This document shows, one piece after another, positions 33,763 through 41,208 of a stretch of 47,608 nt of DNA. How positions within the stretch are numbered: the first letter of the stretch is position 1; every line of letters begins with the position of its first letter. The stretch comes from Fidelibacterota bacterium (GTDB lineage Bacteria > Pseudomonadota > Alphaproteobacteria > Rhodospirillales > Rhodospirillaceae): the NCBI GenBank assembly GCA_947476065.1, contig CANJPG010000020.1, positions 1 through 47,608 on the forward strand. Reading direction: 5' to 3'. A program made the position numbers and the translations under genes. The notes under the pieces were generated by a model. That model saw only the letters and a list, made by a program, of their open reading frames with translations. It searched no databases and had not been told where the DNA came from.

Positions 33763-35013
33763 ATGCCGTCAGCCTTCGATTTCTCGGCCCTGCGCAGCAC
33801 GCTGGGCATCCGCAACTTCGCCGTCTTCACTGCTGGAAATGCCGTGTCGCTGGTCGGCAGCTGGGTGCAGCGCGTGGCCGTGGGCTGGCTGACCTGGGAC
33901 CTGACCCATTCGGCGGCCTGGCTGGGTGCGGTCTCCATGGCCGAGTTCATGCCGGTGGTGTTCCTGGCTCCCGTCACCGGCGTCATGGCTGACCGTTTCG
34001 ACCGGCGCCGCATCGCGCTCGTCGGTCAGGTCCTTGCGACGGCGCAAGCTCTGGCGCTGGCCGCCTTCACACTCTCCGGCCACATCACGCCGCTCCTGAT
34101 CCTGGCGCTACAAATTCTGTCGGGACTCATCCAGCCATTGATACAAACCGCGCGGCTGGTGCTGGTGCCCACCCTGGTGCCGCGCGAATACGTCGGCCAG
34201 GCGGTGGCCGTCACCTCGATGTTCTTCAATGTGGCACGCATCATCGGCCCGGCCATTTCGGGCATACTCATCGCCACCGTCGGGCCAGGGCTGTCTTTCG
34301 CCGTCAACGCGACGTCCTATCTGTTTGTCATCAAAGCCATCACCGCTCTCAAGCTGCCCGCCCATCAACCCGTGCCGCGCCAGCAGATCTCGCTGCTACG
34401 CGTGCTTTGGAGCGACTTCGTCAAAGGCTGGCGCTACACCTTCACCCACCCGACGCTGAGCTGGGTGATCCCGACCGTGGTCACCGCCGCGGTTTTCACC
34501 TGGCCGGTCGGTGACCTGCTGGCGGGCATCGCCGATCACGAATTCGGGCGCGGTGTCGGCGCGCTGGCGATATTCACCTCGGCGCAAGGGTTCGGTGCGA
34601 TTTTCGGCGGGCTCTTCCTTGCCCAGCGCAAAAGCGTCGTGAACATCGAAAAGATTTTCGTCGCCTGCGTCATTCTCAATGGCGGCTTTTTGATCGCCTT
34701 TGCGTTGACCAAGGTTTTTTGGGTGGCTGTGCCACTCTATGCCTTGGCGGGCATGTGCATGGTGATGGGCGGTGCCACCTCCCAGACCGTTGCGCAGACC
34801 CAGGCCAACGAGGAGATGCGCGGGCGCACCCTTAGCATCTGGTACACCCTGACCCGTGTCGGCTTGGCCTTGGGAGCCCTGGTCTTGGGTGGGTTGGCTA
34901 GCCTGTTTGGATTCACGGCGCCATTGATTGCCGCGGGCCTCATCAGCGCGGTGACCGCTGCCGTGGTCTGGCGCCGGCAGACAAAACCTAGCCCCGCGCC
35001 GCCTTCACCTTAG
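33763..35013 (+). CDS. MFS transporter (EntS-like, MFS_3 group)
   Basis: A 416-residue membrane protein with about twelve helices. The N-terminus RNFAVFTAGNAVSLVGSWVQ and the loop 2-3 motif GVMADRFDRRRIAL are typical of the MFS_3/EntS group. The family exports siderophores or drugs by proton antiport. No siderophore genes are near, so the substrate is unknown. Divergent from the crotonase gene by 109 bases. Its last 26 bases overlap the restored end of the convergent MazG-like gene. Confidence 0.9.
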   Translation: MPSAFDFSALRSTLGIRNFAVFTAGNAVSLVGSWVQRVAVGWLTWDLTHSAAWLGAVSMAEFMPVVFLAPVTGVMADRFDRRRIALVGQVLATAQALALAAFTLSGHITPLLILALQILSGLIQPLIQTARLVLVPTLVPREYVGQAVAVTSMFFNVARIIGPAISGILIATVGPGLSFAVNATSYLFVIKAITALKLPAHQPVPRQQISLLRVLWSDFVKGWRYTFTHPTLSWVIPTVVTAAVFTWPVGDLLAGIADHEFGRGVGALAIFTSAQGFGAIFGGLFLAQRKSVVNIEKIFVACVILNGGFLIAFALTKVFWVAVPLYALAGMCMVMGGATSQTVAQTQANEEMRGRTLSIWYTLTRVGLALGALVLGGLASLFGFTAPLIAAGLISAVTAAVVWRRQTKPSPAPPSP

Positions 35014-35289
35014 CGTCGATCTTGGCGCGGCTCGCCGCCAGGATCTCTTCGGGCTTGCGGCCAAGGCGGTCACCAGCCGGATCCAGTGATAGGCCACGTC
35101 GCCCAACTCTGCGGCGATGGCGTCGGCATTCCATGTGCCGTCACGCAACAGTTTCTTGATTTCGCTGGCGACCTCGCCGGCTTCGCTGGTCAGTCCCAGC
35201 CCCAGGTAGGCCAGCAAGCGGTCACGGTCGCCGGTTGTAGCCTGACTGTGAATCGTCTCGGCCCAGGCGGCATAGTCTTTGAGCGTCAT
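34988..35289 (-). pseudogene. MazG-like nucleotide pyrophosphohydrolase, one-base frameshift near the 3' end
   Basis: The start at 35289 (MTLKDYAAWAE) gives a MazG-like protein with the acidic metal motif LTSEAGEVASEIKKLL and AELGDVAYHWIRLVTAL. After that the frame goes wrong and continues to a stop at 35005. If one G/C base is restored at about 35059-35062, the protein ends in the expected GRKPEEILAASRAKIDAKVK and stops at 34988. MazG relatives hydrolyse non-canonical NTPs. All Glu/Asp metal ligands precede the break, so a truncated protein might retain part of its function. Either a real mutation or a sequence error. Confidence 0.75.
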
Positions 35290-35394
35290 GGTCCCCTCCG
35301 GATGCAAGCCTTTCCAATTATACAGATATTGAAGCGGCTTTATTGCCCGGCCGTTTAGCCCTATATGTGCGACATACAAATGGAGAGACCCCTC

Positions 35395-36018
35395 ATGTCC
35401 GCCGCCGCCAAGACCCTGACCGCCGTTGCCGTTCTCGCCCTTGCCGGCGTCGCGGCCTTTTCCTTCGACGCCGCGCGCAACCCCGGCACCGTTGGCATGG
35501 CCACCGCTGTCGCGGCCCCCGACGACGGGACGCCGATCAATGCCTGCGCGCTGCTCTCCGATGAGGAAGTCTCGGCGGCGGTCGGCGCCAAGGTGACGCC
35601 AGCCGAGCGGCGCGACGACGGCGAAGTCGGCGGCCAGGGCAAATACGCACCCGCGGGCACCTATTCCTCAACCTGCTTTTGGCAGTTCCATGCCGACGCC
35701 AGCGGCAAGGACGATCCGACCTTGCCCATGGGCGGCAAGCGCTTTGCCATCCTCAACGCCATGGTCTGGCCGACCAAGGAAGACGCGGCCAGCTTCCTGC
35801 AAAGCTTCCGCGACGCCTTCAAGGAAGAGATCATTCCCAACGATCCGATAGCGCTGACCGGCATCGGCGATGAAGCCTTGTGGTGGGGCGACGGTACCGC
35901 CGTGCGCAAAGGCAACAAGAGCTACGGCATGTCGGTGTTCCTGCAGAACGGCGACAAGGCCTCGCAGCGCAAGATGGAAGAAGGTCTCGCGCGCAAAATC
36001 GAAGGCCGCATCAACTAG
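35395..36018 (+). CDS. Exported protein of unknown function (DUF3558-like)
   Basis: A 207-residue protein with an N-terminal signal or anchor (TLTAVAVLALAGVAAFSF) and a secreted domain starting around INACALLSDEEVSAAVG, with paired Cys residues (NACALL and SSTCFWQF) able to form a disulfide. The pattern CxLLS..EV...G resembles DUF3558/sensor-like secreted domains, but the match is weak. The start is ATG at 35395 with GGAG nine to ten bases upstream. The TAG stop is shared in a CTAG with the convergent DUF423 gene. Confidence 0.75.
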   Translation: MSAAAKTLTAVAVLALAGVAAFSFDAARNPGTVGMATAVAAPDDGTPINACALLSDEEVSAAVGAKVTPAERRDDGEVGGQGKYAPAGTYSSTCFWQFHADASGKDDPTLPMGGKRFAILNAMVWPTKEDAASFLQSFRDAFKEEIIPNDPIALTGIGDEALWWGDGTAVRKGNKSYGMSVFLQNGDKASQRKMEEGLARKIEGRIN

Positions 36019-36437
36019 CCCACAGGTTCGCCAGCTTTTGCTTTCAGCGTGAGCACGGCGCCGACGGCAAAGGCGCCCCAGCCAGCCATGGCCGCGATGC
36101 CGCCGTAGGGCGCCCAGAAGACGGGGCCGGCGAAGGATAGCGAATACAGCGCGGTCGGAAACAAAAACGCCCCCGCCGCCATCAGCACGGCGCCCGCGCG
36201 CATGATCATGCGCGGCCTCCCGGCCACCAACTGATCTGAAATCGCGGTCACAAGAATGAGGCCCAACGTGTGGTCCATCTGAAAGCTGGTGGCGATCTTG
36301 AACCACTCGACGGCCTGGTCACCCGCCGGCGCCAAGCTATTGAGTCCGTGGGACGTCAGCGCCGCGAGGGCGACGCCAAACAGGCCGAGGACAGCGCCGA
36401 ATACGTACATGCCGACGGCAAAGCGGCTGGGCGTCAT
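36015..36437 (-). CDS. DUF423 family membrane protein
   Basis: A 140-residue protein with four hydrophobic helices. The family features are GAVLGLFGVALAALTSHGL, a short middle loop with FQMDHTLGLILV, AGAFLFPTALYSLSF and GIAAMAGWGAFAVGAVL. Its function in bacteria is not established. The start at 36437 gives the family N-terminus; it follows the HD hydrolase by 16 bases on the same strand and may be co-transcribed with it. Confidence 0.88.
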   Translation of the reverse strand: MTPSRFAVGMYVFGAVLGLFGVALAALTSHGLNSLAPAGDQAVEWFKIATSFQMDHTLGLILVTAISDQLVAGRPRMIMRAGAVLMAAGAFLFPTALYSLSFAGPVFWAPYGGIAAMAGWGAFAVGAVLTLKAKAGEPVG

Positions 36438-36453
36438 GATAAGTCCCTCTCCG

Positions 36454-37095
36454 TTAGCGCCCCTGCAGCGCCAGCGCTTTTTCAAGCACGTGAAAACCTT
36501 CCAGGAACTGCCGTTCGGCCTCGGCCACCGGCAGGGGCACGAGCTTAACATCCTTCAGGGGCTTTTCCTTGAAGTTGAGGACCTTGCGGCACTCGGCGGC
36601 GGTAAAGCCGGCCAGTTGCACGGCTTCGGTCGCGGCGGCGATGCGGTCGGCCTCCTTGATTAGCGCCTTGTCCGCCGGCGCCAGCACCGGCGCCAGACCA
36701 AAGCGCACATAGATCGCACTGGTCAGGCGCTGCTCGACCTCCTTGAAGACGTCGCCGACCACCGCCTTTAAGGGCGTGATGAGGTCGTGGGTGACATATT
36801 CCGAGGCGTCATGGAGCTTGGCAGCCATCAGCAGCCGCGCCCCGGCTCGGGGCTTCAGGCGGCGCACAATCTCAACCACAAGGTCAGAATGCTGGGCGAC
36901 ACTCCAGCCGTGGGGCCCGGTGGTCTGGCCGTTCCAGCGGGTATTGCGGGCCAGACCCAGGGCGATATCGGCAATCTCGATGTCCAGGGGCGAGGGTTCG
37001 ACCAGATTCAGCCGCCGGCCCGACAACATCCGTTGCCAGGTGCGCGGCGCATGCGCGCTCAAATGGCCGGCGGTGGTCGTATTGGGCGGTTTCAC
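36454..37095 (-). CDS. HD-domain phosphohydrolase (YfbR-like)
   Basis: A 213-residue HD hydrolase. Metal ligands are His69 (SVAQHS), His95-Asp96 (KLHDASEYV) and a later Asp in KEADRIAAATEA. The arrangement resembles YfbR-type 5'-deoxynucleotidases, which remove phosphate from deoxynucleoside monophosphates. The N-terminal block WQRMLSGRRLNLVEPSPLDI is typical of the alphaproteobacterial form. The start is a GTG at 37095 with AAAGGA eight bases upstream. Confidence 0.88.
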   Translation of the reverse strand: MKPPNTTTAGHLSAHAPRTWQRMLSGRRLNLVEPSPLDIEIADIALGLARNTRWNGQTTGPHGWSVAQHSDLVVEIVRRLKPRAGARLLMAAKLHDASEYVTHDLITPLKAVVGDVFKEVEQRLTSAIYVRFGLAPVLAPADKALIKEADRIAAATEAVQLAGFTAAECRKVLNFKEKPLKDVKLVPLPVAEAERQFLEGFHVLEKALALQGR

Positions 37096-37183
37096 TTTGG
37101 AATCCTTTGGAACGGGTTTAAATTTCTTAACAGAAAGAATACCTTAAAGTTTCTGGGGCACCGTCCAGAAGTGGGAACGGGCT

Positions 37184-37204
37184 CCGGCGCCAAAAAGGTG
37201 CCGG
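37184..37204. repeat. Hairpin in the divergent region before the receiver-domain gene
   Basis: ccggcgcc (37184-37191), five A, then ggtgccgg (37197-37204): an 8-pair stem with one G-T pair. It lies 44 bases before the ATG at 37248 within a 152-base divergent spacer. No T-tract follows, so a terminator is unlikely; it may be an mRNA-leader or operator structure. Confidence 0.35.
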
Positions 37205-37247
37205 ACCGTGGACGGGCGACTTTATTGCCTAGAGTGGGCGCGGCGAT

Positions 37248-37838
37248 ATGGTAACGGCGACATCAGACTATTTGAAACCGATCAGTTTCTTGGTTGTGGA
37301 TGACCGCGCCTATATGCGCCGGGTGATCAAAGGCATCCTTGAAACGCTCGGCTGCAAACGCATCGACGAAGCCCACCATGGCGGCGAGGCGCTGTCGATC
37401 ATGCGCTCCTGGCCGCCAGATATCGTGCTGACAGAGGCCTTGCTGCAACCCATGAGCGGCGTTGAACTGCTGAAGGCGGTGCGCGCCGACAAAGGGTCGC
37501 TCAAATTCACCCCGATCATCATGATTACCTCGGAGACCCGGCGCGAGCGCGTGATTGCGGCGCGCAATTCCGGCGTCACCGAATACGTCGCCAAGCCCTT
37601 CAATGCCAAGAGCCTGATTTTGCGCATTCGTGAGGTCATCGAGCGCCCGCGTCCCTTTGTCGACGTTGGCCTGTACTTCGGCCCCGACCGCAGACGGCGG
37701 TCCGAGGTCATGTCCGAGGGCGAGGAGAAACGCGGCAAGGGCGGGCAACGCCCCACCACCAAGGAAGATCCGCGCGAAGGCCTCACGCAGGAGCAGATCG
37801 ACAAGCTGGTGGCCGGCGACGCCATCCGCGACCGCTGA
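37248..37838 (+). CDS. Atypical CheY-like receiver protein with FliM-like C-terminal peptide
   Basis: A 196-residue protein. Residues 10-135 are a receiver fold: Asp18-Asp19 (VVDDRAYMRR), Thr94 (MITSE) and Lys116 (VAKPFNA) match CheY D12-D13, T87 and K109. The phospho-acceptor position, 45 residues after Asp18, is Glu63 (VLTEALL) rather than Asp, so normal phosphorylation is not possible and the protein may sit in an active-like state. A FGPDRRRR linker and charged segment follow. The last residues 179-191, LTQEQIDKLVAGD, closely match the CheY-binding N-terminal peptide of FliM (LSQAEIDALLNGD in E. coli). No DNA-binding domain is present. It could modulate chemotaxis or motility; no partner gene is adjacent. 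Confidence 0.85.
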   Translation: MVTATSDYLKPISFLVVDDRAYMRRVIKGILETLGCKRIDEAHHGGEALSIMRSWPPDIVLTEALLQPMSGVELLKAVRADKGSLKFTPIIMITSETRRERVIAARNSGVTEYVAKPFNAKSLILRIREVIERPRPFVDVGLYFGPDRRRRSEVMSEGEEKRGKGGQRPTTKEDPREGLTQEQIDKLVAGDAIRDR

Positions 37839-37908
37839 CATCTCCTATCGCTGCTATAGCCCTTGAGCCATTTTTCGGCCCGGTGTTTTGGGCTAGAACC
37901 TCATCCTC

Positions 37909-39117
37909 ATGACTGATTCCGTCGTAATCATCGGCGCCGGGCAAGCCGGCGGCCAAACAGCGCTTTCTCTGCGCCAGAACGGCTTTGAGGGCACCATCAC
38001 GCTCATTGGTGACGAGCCCTACGTGCCCTATGAGCGCCCGCCGCTATCGAAAAGCTACCTTGCCGGCGACGTTGCCGAAGAGCGTATGTTCATGCGCCCG
38101 GCGGCGTTTTACGCCGAAAAACATATTGTTCTCATGCCGCGCACGACCGTGGCGCGCATCGACCGCGCTGCCAAAAAAGTGCGCCTCGCCGGCGGCACGC
38201 AGCTTCCCTACACGGAGCTGGTGCTCGCCACCGGCGGTCGTGTGCGCAAGATGACCTGCCCCGGGGCCGACCTACCCGGCGTCCATTACCTGCGCAACAT
38301 CGACGACGTGCTGGGCTTTCGCGATCGCATAACAGCCGGATTGAAACTGGTGATCGTCGGCGGCGGTTATATCGGTCTGGAAGTCGCCGCGGTTGCCATC
38401 AAGCGCGGCTGCAGGGTGACGGTGCTGGAAATGCTGCCGCTGGTGCTTAATCGCGTGGTGGCGCCCGAGATGTCGCACTTCTACACCGACGTGCATCGCA
38501 CCGCCGGCGTGGACCTGCGCACCTCGACAGGGGTCACCGCTTTTGAAGGCGACGGCAAAGTCGAACGCGTACGCTTTGGCGATGCGGTGATTGATGCCGA
38601 CTTGGTCATTGTCGGTATCGGTATTATTCCGAACGTGGAACTGGCCGCCGATGCCGGCCTCGCAGTCGACAACGGCATCATGGTGGATGAATGCACCCGC
38701 ACCGCCGACCCAGACATTTTCGCGGCCGGCGATTGCAGTAATCACTTCAATGCGATTGTGGGCGCGCGCCTGCGCCTCGAGTCGGTGCCCAACGCCCTGG
38801 CTCAAGGAAAAGCTGCGGCCCTTGCGATTCTCGGCCGGCCCGAGCCGGTGGTTGAAGTGCCGTGGTTTTGGTCCGATCAATATGATCTGAAACTGCAGAT
38901 GACCGGCCTGTCGCGGCCGGGCGACCAGATCATCATCCGCGGCAGCATGGCGGAGCGCAAATTCTCGGCCTGCTATTTGCGGGAGGGCGTATTCGTCGCC
39001 TGCCAATCCGTGAACATGGCCAAGGACTTCATCCAGTCCAAAAAGTTGATCGCCGACCGCGCCACCCCCGACCCGGCCAAACTGGCCGACCCAGCTATCG
39101 CCTTGCGGGACCTCTAG
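37909..39117 (+). CDS. FAD-dependent ferredoxin/rubredoxin reductase-type oxidoreductase
   Basis: A 402-residue flavoprotein of the BphA4/putidaredoxin-reductase group. FAD-binding VVIIGAGQAGGQTALSLRQ is at the start, YERPPLSKSYL follows, the NAD(P) site is LVIVGGGYIGLEVAAVA near residue 145, and the second FAD motif is DIFAAGDCSNHFN. The C-terminal domain contains PWFWSDQYDLKLQ, typical of the group. Such enzymes pass electrons from NADH to a ferredoxin or rubredoxin serving a P450 or dioxygenase; none is encoded nearby. It is a single gene, with a short spacer on each side. Confidence 0.93.
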   Translation: MTDSVVIIGAGQAGGQTALSLRQNGFEGTITLIGDEPYVPYERPPLSKSYLAGDVAEERMFMRPAAFYAEKHIVLMPRTTVARIDRAAKKVRLAGGTQLPYTELVLATGGRVRKMTCPGADLPGVHYLRNIDDVLGFRDRITAGLKLVIVGGGYIGLEVAAVAIKRGCRVTVLEMLPLVLNRVVAPEMSHFYTDVHRTAGVDLRTSTGVTAFEGDGKVERVRFGDAVIDADLVIVGIGIIPNVELAADAGLAVDNGIMVDECTRTADPDIFAAGDCSNHFNAIVGARLRLESVPNALAQGKAAALAILGRPEPVVEVPWFWSDQYDLKLQMTGLSRPGDQIIIRGSMAERKFSACYLREGVFVACQSVNMAKDFIQSKKLIADRATPDPAKLADPAIALRDL

Positions 39118-39150
39118 CCACAGCTATTAGTTGTATAGATACAATAGACC

Positions 39151-39176
39151 TCAACCCGTAATATTTTGAGGGTTGA
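39151..39176. repeat. Inverted repeat after the ferredoxin reductase gene
   Basis: tcaaccc (39151-39157) and gggttga (39170-39176) form a 7-pair stem with a 12-base AT-rich loop, followed at once by aaccc, which could pair with the same ggg. It lies 34 bases after the upstream stop. Without a T-tract it is a weak terminator candidate; an operator for the small gene at 39253 is also possible. Confidence 0.3.
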
Positions 39177-39252
39177 ACCCGGGGCCTATCCGCGACACAT
39201 TGGGGGGGCAGAAAGAAGCGTCAGCAAAGAATTGCACGCGAAGGAGTAGGTC

Positions 39253-39447
39253 ATGGATCCGATTTCCGGCGAAGCCGTAGGCTTTCAGCAGACTCAAGCC
39301 ACCCGCGTCAAAGACCCGGGACCGGCCCAGAACGCCAATCCGCCCCCGCCCCCATCCATCAAGTCCGAGGCTCCGGTCACGGCCGATACGCCGCCGCCGC
39401 CCAGCCCACATCCCCAACGCGGCCAGACTCTCAATACGGTCGCCTAG
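39253..39447 (+). CDS. Small proline-rich protein
   Basis: A 64-residue protein rich in Pro, Gln and Thr, with two PPPPP-type runs (NANPPPPPSIKS and DTPPPPSPHP) and no hydrophobic segment, so probably disordered. A strong Shine-Dalgarno (AAGGAG) lies seven bases before the ATG, which supports expression. The TAG stop is immediately followed by a palindromic repeat. Function not recognised. Confidence 0.65.
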   Translation: MDPISGEAVGFQQTQATRVKDPGPAQNANPPPPPSIKSEAPVTADTPPPPSPHPQRGQTLNTVA

Positions 39448-39448
39448 A

Positions 39449-39492
39449 GCATTTTAGGGAAAAGTGGTTTCCGGTTTTCCCGCTTAAAATGC
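39449..39492. repeat. Alphaproteobacterial-type intergenic palindromic repeat
   Basis: GCATTTTA-GGGAAAA (39449-39463) pairs with TTTTCCC (39475-39481), a three-base bulge, and TAAAATGC (39485-39492), around an 11-base loop gtggtttccgg. The agagcatttt...gtgg..tccggtttt...aaaatgcg pattern resembles a short palindromic repeat I recall as common in rhizobial and related genomes. It begins two bases after the small proline-rich gene's stop and could act as a transcript-end hairpin. Only one copy was seen in the window. Confidence 0.6.
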
Positions 39493-39564
39493 GACCGAAA
39501 CACAGCTGGCTTGCGCGGCTGACCTGATTGGCTATGAAGGGGCACCTTCGAAGGGGTGCCCAGT

Positions 39565-41112
39565 ATGAGCCAGCCGTCCACCGCCAATCTGTTCGACATT
39601 TTCCGTGCGCGTTTCCCACGCGGCCTCGGCGCGCCCTTCATGACCCTGCAGAGCGGCCAGGTCATCACTTACGCTGACCTCGATGCCGCGTCCGCGCGCG
39701 TAGCGAATCTGCTGGCACGCTTGGGTCTGAAACCGGGCGACCGCTTGGCCATGCAGACCGAGAAGTCGGCCGAAGGCGTCATCCTTTATCTCGCGACGTT
39801 GCGCGCCGGCGGCGTCTTCCTGCCGATGAACACCGCCTACCGCGCCGATGAACTCGATTACTTCCTGACCGACGCCGAGCCCACGGTGGTGGTCTGTGAT
39901 CCCGGCAACACCGCGATGGCCGAATTGTGCCAAACGCGTGGCGTGCCCCATCGCCTGACCCTCGACGCCGCCGGCAAAGGCACGCTGATGGACCAAAGCG
40001 CGGGCGAGCCCGCGACGTTCAACCCGATCCCCCGCGCCGCATCGGACCTCGGCGTAATTCTGTATTCCTCGGGCACCACCGGCAAACCCAAGGGCGTGAT
40101 GCTGACCCACGGCAATCTCGCCGCCAATGCCGAGGCCCTGCATCAAACGTGGAAGTTCAAGCCCGCCGATGTGCTGTTGCACACCCTGCCGATCTTCCAT
40201 ACGCACGGCCTGTTCGTCGCCATAAACACTGTCCTGCTCAACGGCACGGGCATGATCTTCCACAACAAGTACGCCGCCGATGACGTCATCGCCGACCTGC
40301 CGCGCGCGACCTTGTTCATGGGCGTGCCCACCTACTATGTGCGCCTGACCGCCCATCCTAAGCTCACCCCGGAGCTTTGCCGCAATATCCGCCTGTTCCT
40401 CTGCGGCTCGGCGCCCTTGCTCGATGAAACCTTCGTCACCTTCGCCCAACGCAGCGGCAAGGAAATTGTCGAACGCTACGGCATGACCGAAGCCGGCATC
40501 ATCACCAGCGCCGACGCCGACAAACCACGCCGCGCGGGTACGGTAGGCTGGCCACTGCCTGGCGTGTCCTTGCGCATCGTCGACGCCCACAACCGCGACA
40601 TGCCGCAGGGTGAAACCGGCGAGATTCAGATCAAAGGCCCCAACCTGTTCGCCGGCTATTGGCGCAAGCCCGAGAAGACCGCCGAAGACTTCACCGCCGA
40701 CGGTTACTTCAAGACCGGCGACCTTGCGCAGTTCGAGCCCGATGGCATGGTCAACATCGTCGGCCGCGCCAAGGATATGATGATCAGCGGCGGCTTCAAT
40801 GTTTATCCGAAGGAAATCGAGGGCGTGATCGACGCACTGCCGGGTGTCGCGGAATCCGCCGTCGTCGGCATGCCCCATCCGGACTTCGGCGAGGCGGGCC
40901 TTGCGGTCATCACTATGAACGCCGGAGCCAACCCGCTGGATACCGCCACGGTGCGCGCCGCTCTCAAGGATGCACTTGCGAATTATAAGGTTCCTAAAAT
41001 GATCGTTGTCGCCGATGTCTTGCCGCGCAACGCCATGGGCAAGGTGCAAAAGAACCTTCTGCGCGCCGAATACCGCACCGCCTGGGACGCGCAGATTAAA
41101 GCTGCGTCATAA
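39565..41112 (+). CDS. matB: Malonyl-CoA synthetase (MatB-like acyl-CoA ligase)
   Basis: A 515-residue adenylate-forming enzyme. The P-loop is YSSGTTGKPKGVMLTHGN, the hinge/A8 block GRAKDMMISGGFNVYPKEIE, and the catalytic Lys lies in NAMGKVQKNLLR. MatB-type hallmarks are QTEKSAEGVILYLATLRAGG, LPIFHTHGLFVA and GVPTYYVRL. It forms malonyl-CoA (or methylmalonyl-CoA) from the free acid, ATP and CoA. The ATG at 39565 with AAGGGG eight bases upstream is preferred over a GTG nine bases earlier. No malonyl-CoA decarboxylase (matA) is adjacent; the next gene is an acyl-CoA dehydrogenase, suggesting general acyl-CoA metabolism. Other short-chain dicarboxylate substrates are possible. Confidence 0.9.
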   Translation: MSQPSTANLFDIFRARFPRGLGAPFMTLQSGQVITYADLDAASARVANLLARLGLKPGDRLAMQTEKSAEGVILYLATLRAGGVFLPMNTAYRADELDYFLTDAEPTVVVCDPGNTAMAELCQTRGVPHRLTLDAAGKGTLMDQSAGEPATFNPIPRAASDLGVILYSSGTTGKPKGVMLTHGNLAANAEALHQTWKFKPADVLLHTLPIFHTHGLFVAINTVLLNGTGMIFHNKYAADDVIADLPRATLFMGVPTYYVRLTAHPKLTPELCRNIRLFLCGSAPLLDETFVTFAQRSGKEIVERYGMTEAGIITSADADKPRRAGTVGWPLPGVSLRIVDAHNRDMPQGETGEIQIKGPNLFAGYWRKPEKTAEDFTADGYFKTGDLAQFEPDGMVNIVGRAKDMMISGGFNVYPKEIEGVIDALPGVAESAVVGMPHPDFGEAGLAVITMNAGANPLDTATVRAALKDALANYKVPKMIVVADVLPRNAMGKVQKNLLRAEYRTAWDAQIKAAS

Positions 41113-41208
41113 AACCCAGCGATACCGCGACAGCCTAAACCCAGGTTGTCTGGACCTTCGAATCACGCAAGACTGCCGCCCCAGAAACCCGGCCTTCAGC
41201 CGAGCGCA

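Noticed and set aside
33654-34013. Upstream extension of the crotonase frame on the minus strand
   Set aside because: The extra 120 codons are antisense to the MFS gene and lack crotonase similarity; the family N-terminus begins at 33653.
34988-35062. Idea that the two MazG-like frames are separate genes
   Set aside because: The second frame has no start of its own and continues the MazG-like C-terminus exactly; a single-base indel explains it better.
39532-41049. Long open frame of about 505 codons on the minus strand opposite matB
   Set aside because: It is antisense to a clear acyl-CoA ligase. Its translation is of Gly/His/Arg/Val-rich type, as expected from the codon bias of the real gene, and has no family motif.
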